Shown here piece after piece: positions 1-7,155 of a stretch of DNA of 9,233 nt. The stretch spans positions 1-9,233 of the forward strand of contig CALZKX010000328.1 in NCBI GenBank assembly GCA_945788155.1. Reading direction: 5' to 3'. The position numbers and the translations under genes were made by a program. This DNA comes from an uncultured Flavobacteriaceae bacterium. Its GTDB lineage: Bacteria > Bacteroidota > Bacteroidia > Flavobacteriales > Flavobacteriaceae. Under the pieces are notes generated by a model. It saw only the letters and a program-made list of their open reading frames with translations, was not told the DNA's origin and searched no databases. Position 1 is the stretch's first letter, and every line of letters starts with the position of its first letter.

Positions 1-1174
1 CTTTAATAGCTTGGTCAGCTTTTGCATAACCAATGCCTCCTGCAAGCATGATTACTTTGTCGTAGCCAAGTTTTCTTGCTGTCACCTCGAGCGCAGTCGA
101 GAGGTTATTACTTTCATCATGTTCGAAAGTTAGAACCGAACCACAAATTAACGGTTGACCGAATTTGTTTCCAAAATCGGATGCTCCATTAGATGCTTTT
201 ATTAAAATATCTATTGGAGTTTGATACAGCCAATCACGCTCTGGGAATGCTTTTTCCCAATCCCGATTGCTATCGGGACTGTTTTCCTCTAATCTTGAAT
301 ACGAAGTCATGTAAACAGCGGTTCCAGCTAAAGGAAGCGAGCCTTTTCCACCTGCTAATCTATCACGAATTTCGCCACCAGAACCTGTTGCAGCACCATT
401 AAAAGGCTCAACGGTTGTTGGGAAATTATGTGTTTCGGCTTTTAATGAGATTACAGAATCAAATTCTTGTGTTGTATAATAATCAGGAATATCTGCACGT
501 TTTGGTGCAAACTGTTCCACTTTTGGGCCTTTTACAAAAGCCACATTATCTTTATATGCCGAAACAATATCGTTTGGATGTTGTTTTGAGGTTTCTTTTA
601 TGAGTTTAAAAAGCGATGTTGGTTTTTCTTTACCATCAATAATAAAAGTGCCATTAAAAATTTTATGGCGACAGTGTTCGCTGTTTACTTGTGAAAACCC
701 AAAAACTTCAGAATCGGTTAGTTTTCTATTTAGTTTTTTGGATAGATTTTCAAGGTACTCAACCTCATCATCACTTAATGATAAGCCTTCTTGTTGGTTG
801 TACGCAGAAATATTTTTAATTTCTAAAATAGATTCAGGCTCTATATTAATAGTAAATGATTCTTGATATAATCCTTTAAATTTTTGAGAAAGCATTGGAT
901 CGAAATCTATAAAATCTTCAGTTACAGCTTTAAATTCTTCAATTCTAATAATGCCGTTAATCCCCATATTTTGGGTAATTTCAACCGCATTTGTGCTCCA
1001 AGGTGTTATCATAGCTGCGCGAGGGCCAACAAAAAAAGCATCGAGTGATGCTTGCTTAATTTTTGGTTGGTTGCCAAAAAGCCATGTTAATTTTGAAATG
1101 GTTTCTTTAGATAATTCTTTTGTTGCTTGAACAGCAAAAACTTTGCTGTTTTGGTTTCCGAAGAAATGAATCAT
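1..1174 (-). CDS. purL: Phosphoribosylformylglycinamidine synthase, N-terminal part (cut by window edge)
   Basis: FGAM synthase converts FGAR, glutamine and ATP to FGAM in step four of de novo purine synthesis, in the cytoplasm. The frame is open from an ATG at 1174 down to base 2 (391 codons); the rest lies beyond the left edge. Recognisable blocks of the large PurL type are FFVGPRAAMITPWSTNA near residues 47-63, FGFSQVNSEHCRHKIFNGTF around 150, SLKAETHNFPTTVEPFNGAA near 250, GAATGSGGEIRDR just after it, SNGASDFGNKFGQPLICGS near 325-345, and MLAGGIGYA at about 375. The coding frame is intact but holds two GC-rich palindromes that add residues near 299-305 and 356-366, in stretches that are variable between PurL homologues as I recall them. 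A possible -7 box lies 33 bases upstream. The family assignment is near certain. Confidence 0.97.
   Translation of the reverse strand, partial: MIHFFGNQNSKVFAVQATKELSKETISKLTWLFGNQPKIKQASLDAFFVGPRAAMITPWSTNAVEITQNMGINGIIRIEEFKAVTEDFIDFDPMLSQKFKGLYQESFTINIEPESILEIKNISAYNQQEGLSLSDDEVEYLENLSKKLNRKLTDSEVFGFSQVNSEHCRHKIFNGTFIIDGKEKPTSLFKLIKETSKQHPNDIVSAYKDNVAFVKGPKVEQFAPKRADIPDYYTTQEFDSVISLKAETHNFPTTVEPFNGAATGSGGEIRDRLAGGKGSLPLAGTAVYMTSYSRLEENSPDSNRDWEKAFPERDWLYQTPIDILIKASNGASDFGNKFGQPLICGSVLTFEHDESNNLSTALEVTARKLGYDKVIMLAGGIGYAKADQAIK
81..106. repeat. GC-rich palindromic unit inserted in frame in purL (unit A)
   Basis: TCGA (87-90) pairs with TCGA (97-100) around the loop GCGCAG. Flanking CC (85-86) pairs with GG (103-104), leaving a GA bulge. 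The unit is much richer in GC than its surroundings. It encodes roughly residues 356-366 of PurL (N-N-L-S-T-A-L-E-V-T-A) just before the conserved K-L-G-Y-D-K-V-I-M-L-A-G-G block. From memory it resembles a palindromic repeat that is abundant between genes in many Flavobacteriaceae genomes. The exact ends of the insertion cannot be fixed without a homologue lacking it. Confidence 0.6.
261..278. repeat. Palindromic unit inserted in frame in purL (unit B)
   Basis: TCCCGAT (261-267) and ATCGGGA (272-278) form a perfect 7-base-pair inverted repeat around the loop TGCT. On the coding strand it encodes S-P-D-S-N-R-D at residues 299-305 of PurL, between R-L-E-E-N and W-E-K-A-F. Family members usually read straight from E-E-N-R-D-W to E-R-x-W-L-Y-Q, so six extra residues (18 bases, keeping frame) is the simplest reading. 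The unit matches my memory of a second common flavobacterial intergenic repeat, different in sequence from unit A. Confidence 0.55.
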
Positions 1175-1206
1175 TCTGTCTTAGTTTGTTGTTTTTAAAT
1201 AAAGAA

Positions 1207-1214
1207 CAAATTTA
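1207..1214 (-). promoter_or_regulatory. Possible -7 box for purL
   Basis: Read on the minus strand this is TAAATTTG, a full match to the Bacteroidota -7 consensus TAnnTTTG, 33 bases before the purL ATG. No TTG or TTTG -33 element is visible at the expected distance. In DNA this AT-rich a chance match is quite possible. Confidence 0.4.
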
Positions 1215-1288
1215 ATTTTTTTAGTTGTAATTGTTCTCTAAAAACACATCTTAATTTGATAGTTATTCACTAGGTTTTAAACATAACA

Positions 1289-1312
1289 AAAGCGACCAAT
1301 TTTGGTCGCTTT
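1289..1312 (-). terminator. Rho-independent terminator after the large nuclease gene
   Basis: AGCGACCAA (1291-1299) pairs perfectly with TTGGTCGCT (1302-1310) around a two-base loop, extended by A/T pairs on both sides. On the minus strand the stem runs into TTTTGTT. It starts 14 bases after the stop codon of the 711-residue nuclease gene, so it most likely ends that transcript before purL. Confidence 0.85.
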
Positions 1313-1326
1313 AAAAGTGGAGATTT

Positions 1327-3462
1327 TTATTGTCGAATAAACTTTTTTGTAGTTACGTTTCCATTATTATATAATTTCATTATATAAACACCAACAGATA
1401 ATGTGGCTATATTTAATTTAGGGTTTGAAGTTTTTATATTGGATTGAATTAATTTTTTACCTAAAATATTAAACACTTCAACTTTAATATCCTCATCGAA
1501 TCTAACAAAAATGTAATCGAAATTTGTTGGGTTTGGATAAATTGAAAGGTTGCTCCAATTAAAATTTGATGTACTTAATGTTGTTGTATGTATTCCTAAA
1601 TCGTCAACAGTATCCTGTGCTAATAATGTCCATTCATTTATAAAATCGTACGTTGTATTTGGTTCTACTACCGAAGGTTTTCTGCGTAGTGTAACATCTT
1701 TTGCAAAATTTCCGCTTCCACCATTAAATACGCCAACAATATCTATTAAATCGTCATTTTTAAATAATCCTACAGCATCATTACCATTAAAGTTTAGTGG
1801 CTCACCATAATTTGTGTCAACATTATTTGGAATGGTAATATCTGCTTGTGCTAAAATAGTTGCATTTGTTGCACTGCCATTTATAATTACTACAACATCG
1901 CCAGAGTTTACATTTCCTGTTAAGTCAAATTTTGTAGTCCACGAACCAGCTCCATTTGCTTGTCTCCTTAAGTTATATACAGACAAGTCAATAGTGTTTT
2001 GAGTGAGGTTTACTATTTCTATGGCTTTATTGTTTGAGCTTCCTTCTATATATTCTGAGATTAATAATTCGTATGCATTGCCTGTGCCTCCATCTGTTGT
2101 CATTGCATTTACTGGTGTGCTTTGAGACGACATGTTGCCTACGACATCTTTTGCCAAAACTGTTACTGAATACGTTGTTGATGCGGTTAAATTATTTGCC
2201 GTATAAGTTACATTTGTTGTTGATGCGTTAAAAGTTCCGTCTAAGAATACATCATAAGCTGTTACTGCTGTATTATCGGTTGATGGGTCCCAAGTGATTT
2301 TAAAAGAGGTATCAGTTTGGTTACTTACAACAATGTTCATTGGAACTGTTGGTGCCTGAGTGTCCTCTAATGTAGTGCTGATTAATGTAGAACTTTGAGC
2401 TGATGCATTTTCGGCAATATCTTTTGCTAAAACTGTTAAATTATAAGTTGTGTTTGATGCTAATCCAGTAATTGTATGATTGGTATTGGATGTAGAGGTT
2501 TCAAAGATTCCATTTACATAAACGTTATAGCTGGTTACTGCAATATTATCTGTTGAGGCATCCCAACTTAAATCTATTGAGTAGGTGGTTATATTTGATG
2601 CTACCAAATTAACAGGGACACTAGGAGCTTCGGTATCTGAACTTGTATAAATTCCCCAAATATCTTCAGCTTCTGGACCACCCCAAATTCTTGTTGCTAA
2701 TCTAGGGTTGTCAATAAAAGGGTTTCTGTTTCCTTGTGCGTATGTGTTCGAGGTATTTTCGTGATAGGTATTTCGCTGTTCTTCGATATTAGAAACGGGA
2801 TCATCTGCGTTCCATTGCAAAAATAAATCAATCATATCATCAGGAGTGGCTGCATTATTTCCTATGCCAACATTTGTTGGTAAACAGCGATCGCCATATC
2901 GTAAATACATATACATTACAATTCTTGCAACATCACCTTTCCATTCGTCTCCAGGATACCAACCTGAACTTATAGACCCTGAATTTCCTGTTCCTGTTAT
3001 AAATAGTTTATTTCCTCTAGATGAATTTCGTTGTGCATCACAAGGTCTTAAATTATGTGCGTCGGCATAAGGAGGTCCATCGGTTCCTCCTTGATCTAAA
3101 CTAGGAGTTCCCAATGAGTTTGCATAAACATGTTCTCTGTTCCATTCGCCCGAATTTCCACCGTTGTCATTTATTCCTCGTTCCCTATCATTGGTAATAT
3201 CTCCATCTATACCACTTTCATAACCGTACATTAATAATACTTGGGTTGCATTATTTGGGTCCACATCTGTAATCTTACTAGCGTTCCAAATATCTGGTGT
3301 GTATAAAAGGTTGTTGATATGGGTTGTGGTTATTTTGTCTGCTAAATTATTTCTTAGGGTTAAACCAGTTAAATTAAGATCTACATCATTATAGTAGCTT
3401 TGTTGAGCTAATAAAATGAATGAGTAAAGGGATAAAAAGCAAAAAAGAAGGTATTTTTTCAT
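1327..3462 (-). CDS. Secreted multidomain endonuclease I-family nuclease with T9SS sorting tail
   Basis: An exported nuclease, 711 residues, probably degrading extracellular DNA or RNA. Residues 1-20 are a signal peptide ending L-L-A-Q. Residues 21-272 are the endonuclease I (EndA/Vvn) domain: the beta-beta-alpha-metal motif shows as W-N-R-E-H-V (E110, H111 as base) and D-A-H-N-L-R-P (N137 as presumed metal ligand), followed by R-N-S-S-R-G-N. Two adjacent fibronectin III domains occupy 276-366 and 367-457. A lamin-tail-like domain follows at about 463-627 (L-L-I-S-E-Y-I-E-G-S-S-N-N-K-A-I-E-I). Residues 638-711 (I-Y-P-N-P ... K-K-F-I-R-Q) are a type A T9SS sorting domain, so the protein should cross the outer membrane by type IX secretion. 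The gene lies 137 bases downstream of a shorter paralogue. The extra domains probably aid surface or polymer binding; this is inference. Confidence 0.93.
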   Translation of the reverse strand: MKKYLLFCFLSLYSFILLAQQSYYNDVDLNLTGLTLRNNLADKITTTHINNLLYTPDIWNASKITDVDPNNATQVLLMYGYESGIDGDITNDRERGINDNGGNSGEWNREHVYANSLGTPSLDQGGTDGPPYADAHNLRPCDAQRNSSRGNKLFITGTGNSGSISSGWYPGDEWKGDVARIVMYMYLRYGDRCLPTNVGIGNNAATPDDMIDLFLQWNADDPVSNIEEQRNTYHENTSNTYAQGNRNPFIDNPRLATRIWGGPEAEDIWGIYTSSDTEAPSVPVNLVASNITTYSIDLSWDASTDNIAVTSYNVYVNGIFETSTSNTNHTITGLASNTTYNLTVLAKDIAENASAQSSTLISTTLEDTQAPTVPMNIVVSNQTDTSFKITWDPSTDNTAVTAYDVFLDGTFNASTTNVTYTANNLTASTTYSVTVLAKDVVGNMSSQSTPVNAMTTDGGTGNAYELLISEYIEGSSNNKAIEIVNLTQNTIDLSVYNLRRQANGAGSWTTKFDLTGNVNSGDVVVIINGSATNATILAQADITIPNNVDTNYGEPLNFNGNDAVGLFKNDDLIDIVGVFNGGSGNFAKDVTLRRKPSVVEPNTTYDFINEWTLLAQDTVDDLGIHTTTLSTSNFNWSNLSIYPNPTNFDYIFVRFDEDIKVEVFNILGKKLIQSNIKTSNPKLNIATLSVGVYIMKLYNNGNVTTKKFIRQ
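2092..2637 (-). repeat. Tandem fibronectin III repeats, two 273-base units
   Basis: Residues 276-366 and 367-457 of the large nuclease are two directly abutting units of exactly 91 residues. Both open with D-T-x-A-P-x-V-P, share S-T-D-N-x-A-V-T-x-Y, and contain T-V-L-A-K-D. The DNA still resembles itself between units (compare about 2256-2290 with 2537-2571), which points to internal duplication. Confidence 0.85.
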
Positions 3463-3561
3463 CTATTTTTTTCTAAATATAAGTTTATTAAACTCAATAC
3501 TTTTAACTTAGTACTGGATGTGATGCGTAATTATTTTGATGGTTGTTTATGGTGTTTTTAA

Positions 3562-3569
3562 CAAAATTA
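3562..3569 (-). promoter_or_regulatory. Possible -7 box for the large nuclease gene
   Basis: The minus-strand reading is TAATTTTG, matching TAnnTTTG, about 100 bases before the ATG at 3462 and just after the stop of the upstream nuclease gene. A -33 element is not evident, so this is tentative. If real, it would let the larger nuclease be transcribed apart from the upstream genes. Nothing else is recognisable in the 137-base gap. Confidence 0.3.
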
Positions 3570-3599
3570 AGCTAACTGGTTTGATTTAATATTTATTAG

Positions 3600-4658
3600 T
3601 TATTGTCTAATAAGTTTTTTAGTAATGCTTTGATTATTATTTGAAATTTTAACTAAGTAGATTCCTTTATTAATATTCGAGATATCGACATAGTTGTTAT
3701 TATTTGTTATGGGTTTTGAAATGACTAGTTTTCCAAGTATGTCGTAAATTTTAATATCTAAGTTTATATTTTTATTAAAATAAATTGTATTGTTTTTTAC
3801 AGGATTAGGAAAGATTTTTACAGACGAGATCAATTCCTCTTGAGTACTCAAGTATAATCCCCATCTGTCTTCTGCTGGAGTTTGACCAGCTGGTGTGCCC
3901 CAAATAAGATTTGCTAAAAAGGGTTCGTCTATAAAGGGATTTCTATTGCCTTGTGAGTAAGTTGCACCACTTGTATGGTATGTGTTTCTATTATCTTCGT
4001 ATGTAGAAACAGGATCCTCAGAGTTCCATTTTAAAAATAATTCAATCATATCATCTGGAGTACTTGCTGAGTTTCCAACACCAACATTGGTTGGTAAACA
4101 TTGGTTACCATACCTAATATACATATACATAATAATTCGAGCTGCATCACCTTTCCATTCATCTCCAGGATACCATCCACCAGTTACATTTTTTGAATTG
4201 CCTAATCCATCTGCAAATTTTTGATTACCTCTAGCCCCATTTCTTTGTACATCTGAAGCTCTAATATGATGTCCATCTGCTCCAGGTGTACTATTACTTG
4301 TAAAGCTTGGAGTTCCTAAAGATTTTGGATATACATGTTCTCTATTAAAATCGCAGACGCTTCCTCCATTGGAGTTTACGCTTCTTTCAAGGTCATTGGT
4401 ACAATCGGCGTCTGTACCGTCTTCATAACCATAAATTAATAATACGTTTGAAGAATTGTTTGGGTTTAAATCGGTTGCTTTTGTTGCATCCCATCCATAA
4501 GATAATACATTGGTATGCGTAGTTGTTACTTTGGCAGATAACTCATTTTTTAATGCTAAACCTGTAAGCGTTAAATTTACATCGTCGTAGTACGATTGTT
4601 GCGCATAGACACTGATGTTTATAGTAACTATAAGGGCTAAAAAGTAAAATTTCTTCAT
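3600..4658 (-). CDS. Secreted endonuclease I-family nuclease with T9SS sorting tail (short paralogue)
   Basis: An exported nuclease of 352 residues. It has a signal peptide (1-20, ending S-V-Y-A-Q), an endonuclease I domain (21-270) and a type A T9SS sorting domain (about 278-352, opening K-I-F-P-N-P and ending T-K-K-L-I-R-Q). By eye the nuclease domain is a little over half identical to that of the neighbouring 711-residue protein, with shared blocks G-W-Y-P-G-D-E-W-K-G-D and Q-G-N-R-N-P-F-I-D. The general base motif is F-N-R-E-H-V (E107, H108). Where the paralogue has H-N-L-R, this one has H-H-I-R (H131), so the presumed metal ligand differs. C86 and C102 flank the catalytic segment and are absent from the paralogue; they could form a disulfide after export. 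The ATG lies 5 bases after the methyltransferase stop, suggesting co-transcription. Substrate (DNA or RNA) is unknown. Confidence 0.92.
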   Translation of the reverse strand: MKKFYFLALIVTINISVYAQQSYYDDVNLTLTGLALKNELSAKVTTTHTNVLSYGWDATKATDLNPNNSSNVLLIYGYEDGTDADCTNDLERSVNSNGGSVCDFNREHVYPKSLGTPSFTSNSTPGADGHHIRASDVQRNGARGNQKFADGLGNSKNVTGGWYPGDEWKGDAARIIMYMYIRYGNQCLPTNVGVGNSASTPDDMIELFLKWNSEDPVSTYEDNRNTYHTSGATYSQGNRNPFIDEPFLANLIWGTPAGQTPAEDRWGLYLSTQEELISSVKIFPNPVKNNTIYFNKNINLDIKIYDILGKLVISKPITNNNNYVDISNINKGIYLVKISNNNQSITKKLIRQ

Positions 4659-4663
4659 AAATG

Positions 4664-5878
4664 CTATTTTTTTCTTTCTAAGAGAGCCATGTAAAATCCG
4701 TCATATCCAGATTCATGTGCTAAAATTTTTTTGTCTTTTACAAATGTAAAATCTTTTCCTAAATCTGACACTAAAAATTCGTCAACCTGTTTTTGATTTT
4801 CAGATGGTAAAACAGAGCAAGTAGCATATACCATTTTGCCACCAGGCTTTAGCATTTTTGAGTATTGTTGTAACACTTGTTGTTGTGTTTGTTTAATGTT
4901 ATCTATAAACTTAGGTTCTAGTTTCCACTTTGCATCAGGATTTCTACGTAATACACCCAGACCAGAGCAAGGAGCGTCAATTAAAACCCTATCGGCTTTA
5001 CCATACAATTTTTTAATAGGTTTTGTAGAATTAATTACTTTTAAATCTACATTATGAACACCATTTCTTCTAGCTCTTACTTTTAGTTTCTTAAGTTTGC
5101 TTTCATAAATATCCATGGCAATAAGCTGACCTTTGTTTTCCATAAGAGAAGCTAAATGCAATGTTTTACCACCAGCTCCTGCACAAGTATCAATTACTTT
5201 CATTCCTGGTTTTACGTCAAGAAAGTCTGCCACTAGTTGCGAAGAAGCATCTTGAACTTCAAACCAGCCATTTTTAAATGCCTCTGTTTTAAATACATTG
5301 GCACGCTCAACGAGTTTTAATGCTGAGGGGTGATTAGGTAAAAACTCGGTTTCTATATCTTCCGATTGTAGTCTTAGTTGTAAATCTTCTTTATTGGTTT
5401 TAAGTGTGTTAACTCTTAGAATAACTTCGGCTTGCTGGTTTTGTGCAGCAAGCTCTTTGGTCCATTTACTCTCTCCAAGTTCTTTTGCTCCAAGGTCATC
5501 CATCCAATCTGGAATAGATTCTCTAAATTTTCTAATTTTAGAAAGCTCATCAAACTTGCCTTTTATTTTGCGTGTTGGTGTGTTCTCGAAGTATTTCCAA
5601 TCGGGTAATTTAATCCCTTTAAGCGTTGCCCAAACGGCAAACAAGCGCCAAGCATCATCACGGTTAAAAGGTTCTTTTACGTTAGCAATTTCGGCATACA
5701 AACGCTTCCATCTAACAATGTCATAAGTAGTTTCGGCTACAAAAGCACGATCACGACTTCCCCAACGTTTATCACGCTTTAGAAGTTGCTGTACGACTTT
5801 GTCGGCATATTCGCCTTCATTGAAGATCTGTATTAGACCATCAATAACTGCAAAACATAAATTTCTGTGTAAACGCAT
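4664..5878 (-). CDS. RsmB/NOP2/Sun-family rRNA cytosine-C5 methyltransferase
   Basis: A cytoplasmic SAM-dependent enzyme that methylates carbon 5 of a cytosine in rRNA; 404 residues, close to the RsmB size. Residues 1-140 form the N-terminal part, whose start resembles the NusB-like domain of RsmB. The linker A-E-V-I-L-R-V-N-T-L-K begins at 150. The SAM-binding motif I is D-T-C-A-G-A-G-G-K-T at 230-239. Motif IV, D-A-P-C-S-G-L-G, gives C304, the residue that helps release product. Motif VI, Y-A-T-C-S-V, gives C354, the likely nucleophile. Both catalytic cysteines are therefore present. The exact target base cannot be read from sequence, so I give no gene symbol. A well-matched -7 box lies just upstream. 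It is the first gene of a set running into the two nuclease genes; no functional link is obvious. Confidence 0.93.
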   Translation of the reverse strand: MRLHRNLCFAVIDGLIQIFNEGEYADKVVQQLLKRDKRWGSRDRAFVAETTYDIVRWKRLYAEIANVKEPFNRDDAWRLFAVWATLKGIKLPDWKYFENTPTRKIKGKFDELSKIRKFRESIPDWMDDLGAKELGESKWTKELAAQNQQAEVILRVNTLKTNKEDLQLRLQSEDIETEFLPNHPSALKLVERANVFKTEAFKNGWFEVQDASSQLVADFLDVKPGMKVIDTCAGAGGKTLHLASLMENKGQLIAMDIYESKLKKLKVRARRNGVHNVDLKVINSTKPIKKLYGKADRVLIDAPCSGLGVLRRNPDAKWKLEPKFIDNIKQTQQQVLQQYSKMLKPGGKMVYATCSVLPSENQKQVDEFLVSDLGKDFTFVKDKKILAHESGYDGFYMALLERKK

Positions 5879-5896
5879 CTCAATATTTTAAGCAAG

Positions 5897-5904
5897 CAAA
5901 GGTA
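5897..5904 (-). promoter_or_regulatory. -7 promoter box for the methyltransferase gene
   Basis: The minus-strand reading is TACCTTTG, a perfect TAnnTTTG box with GC bases that make a chance match less likely than the other candidates here. It lies 18 bases before the ATG at 5878, implying a very short untranslated leader. The -33 region is AT-rich without a clear TTG. The remaining 100-base divergent gap must also hold the promoter of the plus-strand lipoprotein; TATGTTTA at 5935-5942 is only a near match. Confidence 0.6.
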
Positions 5905-5978
5905 GTTTAAAAAGTTTATTTGTTAAATTGATTATATGTTTATTCAATGAGTTTTCTATTTTTATAAAAATTTAAATC

Positions 5979-7016
5979 ATGAAATACTTACTTTTTGCAT
6001 TTCTTCTAGCTTCATTAATTTCTTGTAAGAAGGAAAAAGCGTTTACTCCCAGAGATTTTAATACAGTAGAAGTTGAAACAATTTTAGAGGATTCTCTTTT
6101 GAGCATTCGTGCTATAGATATATTAAATGATTCAAGTTTAGCATTTGCAGCCAATAACAACACGTTTGGTTTGTACAGTCCTAATAAAAAAACTTGGAAT
6201 ATCTCAAAACAAAAAAGAGACATACTAAGCTTTAATTTTCGAGCTGTTGCACATACAAGTACAGACTTTTTTATGTTAACCGTTGAAAACCCTGCACTGT
6301 TATTTAAAACGACCAATTCTGGCATGCAGCTAGTGTATAGAGAAGATCATGAAAATGTGTTTTACGATGCTATGAAGTTTTGGAACGATAATGAAGGTAT
6401 TGCCATTGGTGATAGCATAGAGGGCTGTTTATCTATAATTATTACACGCGATGGAGGAAATACTTGGGCTAAATTAAGTTGCGACCAACTGCCTCAGGCT
6501 ATGGAAGGTGAAGGTGCATTTGCTGCTAGTAACACTAATATTGCTATTGTTGAAAATAAAACTTGGGTTGCTACAACAGCAGGAAGAATCTACTACTCTG
6601 AAGATAAAGGTAAAACATGGGAAGTTATAGATACACCAATAATTAAAGATAAGGATACACAAGGGATTTACTCTATAGATTTTTACGATGAATTACAAGG
6701 ATTTGCAATTGGAGGAGATTATACAAAACCTGATGAAAATGATGCTAATAAAATAAAAACTGAAGATGGAGGAAAAACTTGGCAATTGGTTGCTGATGGT
6801 AAAACGCCAAATTACCGAAGTTGTGTGCAATATATACCAAATAGAAATGGACAGGAATTAGTAGCTGTGGGTTTTAATGGAATAGATTACAGTAATGATG
6901 GTGGTAATACCTGGAAAACAATAAGTGACGAAGGGTTTTTTACTATTAGGTTTATAGATGAAACAACAGCCTATGCTGCTGGAAGTGGACGTATTAGTAA
7001 ACTAACATTGAAATAA
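5979..7016 (+). CDS. Lipoprotein with Asp-box (BNR) beta-propeller repeats
   Basis: A 345-residue lipoprotein of unknown ligand or substrate. The signal sequence ends in the lipobox L-I-S-C, so C16 should be lipidated and the protein anchored in the envelope. The mature part has four clear Asp-boxes of the pattern S/T-x-D-x-G-x-T-W: T156-W163, S207-W214, T261-W268 and S305-W312. Degenerate versions occur near 67-73 (S-P-N-K-K-T-W) and 111-118. This spacing fits a six- or seven-bladed propeller of the YCF48/sialidase-like fold. Relatives are often named oxidoreductase or glycosyl hydrolase without proof. I see no catalytic set that would support sialidase activity. It is transcribed divergently from the methyltransferase across 100 bases and stands alone on its strand. 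No Shine-Dalgarno sequence is visible, as is usual in this phylum. Confidence 0.85.
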   Translation: MKYLLFAFLLASLISCKKEKAFTPRDFNTVEVETILEDSLLSIRAIDILNDSSLAFAANNNTFGLYSPNKKTWNISKQKRDILSFNFRAVAHTSTDFFMLTVENPALLFKTTNSGMQLVYREDHENVFYDAMKFWNDNEGIAIGDSIEGCLSIIITRDGGNTWAKLSCDQLPQAMEGEGAFAASNTNIAIVENKTWVATTAGRIYYSEDKGKTWEVIDTPIIKDKDTQGIYSIDFYDELQGFAIGGDYTKPDENDANKIKTEDGGKTWQLVADGKTPNYRSCVQYIPNRNGQELVAVGFNGIDYSNDGGNTWKTISDEGFFTIRFIDETTAYAAGSGRISKLTLK

Positions 7017-7155
7017 AAAAGAGGTAGTCTGGAAAGAAATAAATAACTATAATTTGTCTTTCCAAATATAGTATAAAAACCTCAAGATTAGCATGTTATA
7101 TTTTGATAGCACACAATATGACACTAAAAATTACTTTTTAAGCAGCCTCCTTTTT

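Noticed and set aside
1037..1050. GCATC-GAGT-GATGC hairpin inside purL as a third inserted palindrome
   Set aside because: It encodes K-Q-A-S-L-D-A-F-F-V-G, a normal PurL segment, so the symmetry appears to be coincidence.
3593..3613. Inverted repeat TTATTAG / CTAATAA at the end of the short nuclease gene as a terminator
   Set aside because: All-AT-weak stem that overlaps the stop codon and is not followed by a U-tract.
3676..3690. TCGA-GATA-TCGA palindrome in the short nuclease gene as another copy of purL unit A
   Set aside because: The loop and flanks differ from unit A and the encoded residues fit the sorting domain without an insertion.
5972..6325. 117-residue frame opposite the propeller lipoprotein
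   Set aside because: It lies antisense to a well-supported gene with a lipobox and Asp-boxes and has no recognisable features.
7021..7083. Inverted repeats (GAGGT/ACCTC and TGGAAAGA/TCTTTCCA) between the convergent genes as a terminator
   Set aside because: The inner loop is 19 bases, the outer arms are far apart, and no T-run follows on either strand. Nothing else recognisable lies in 7017-7155.
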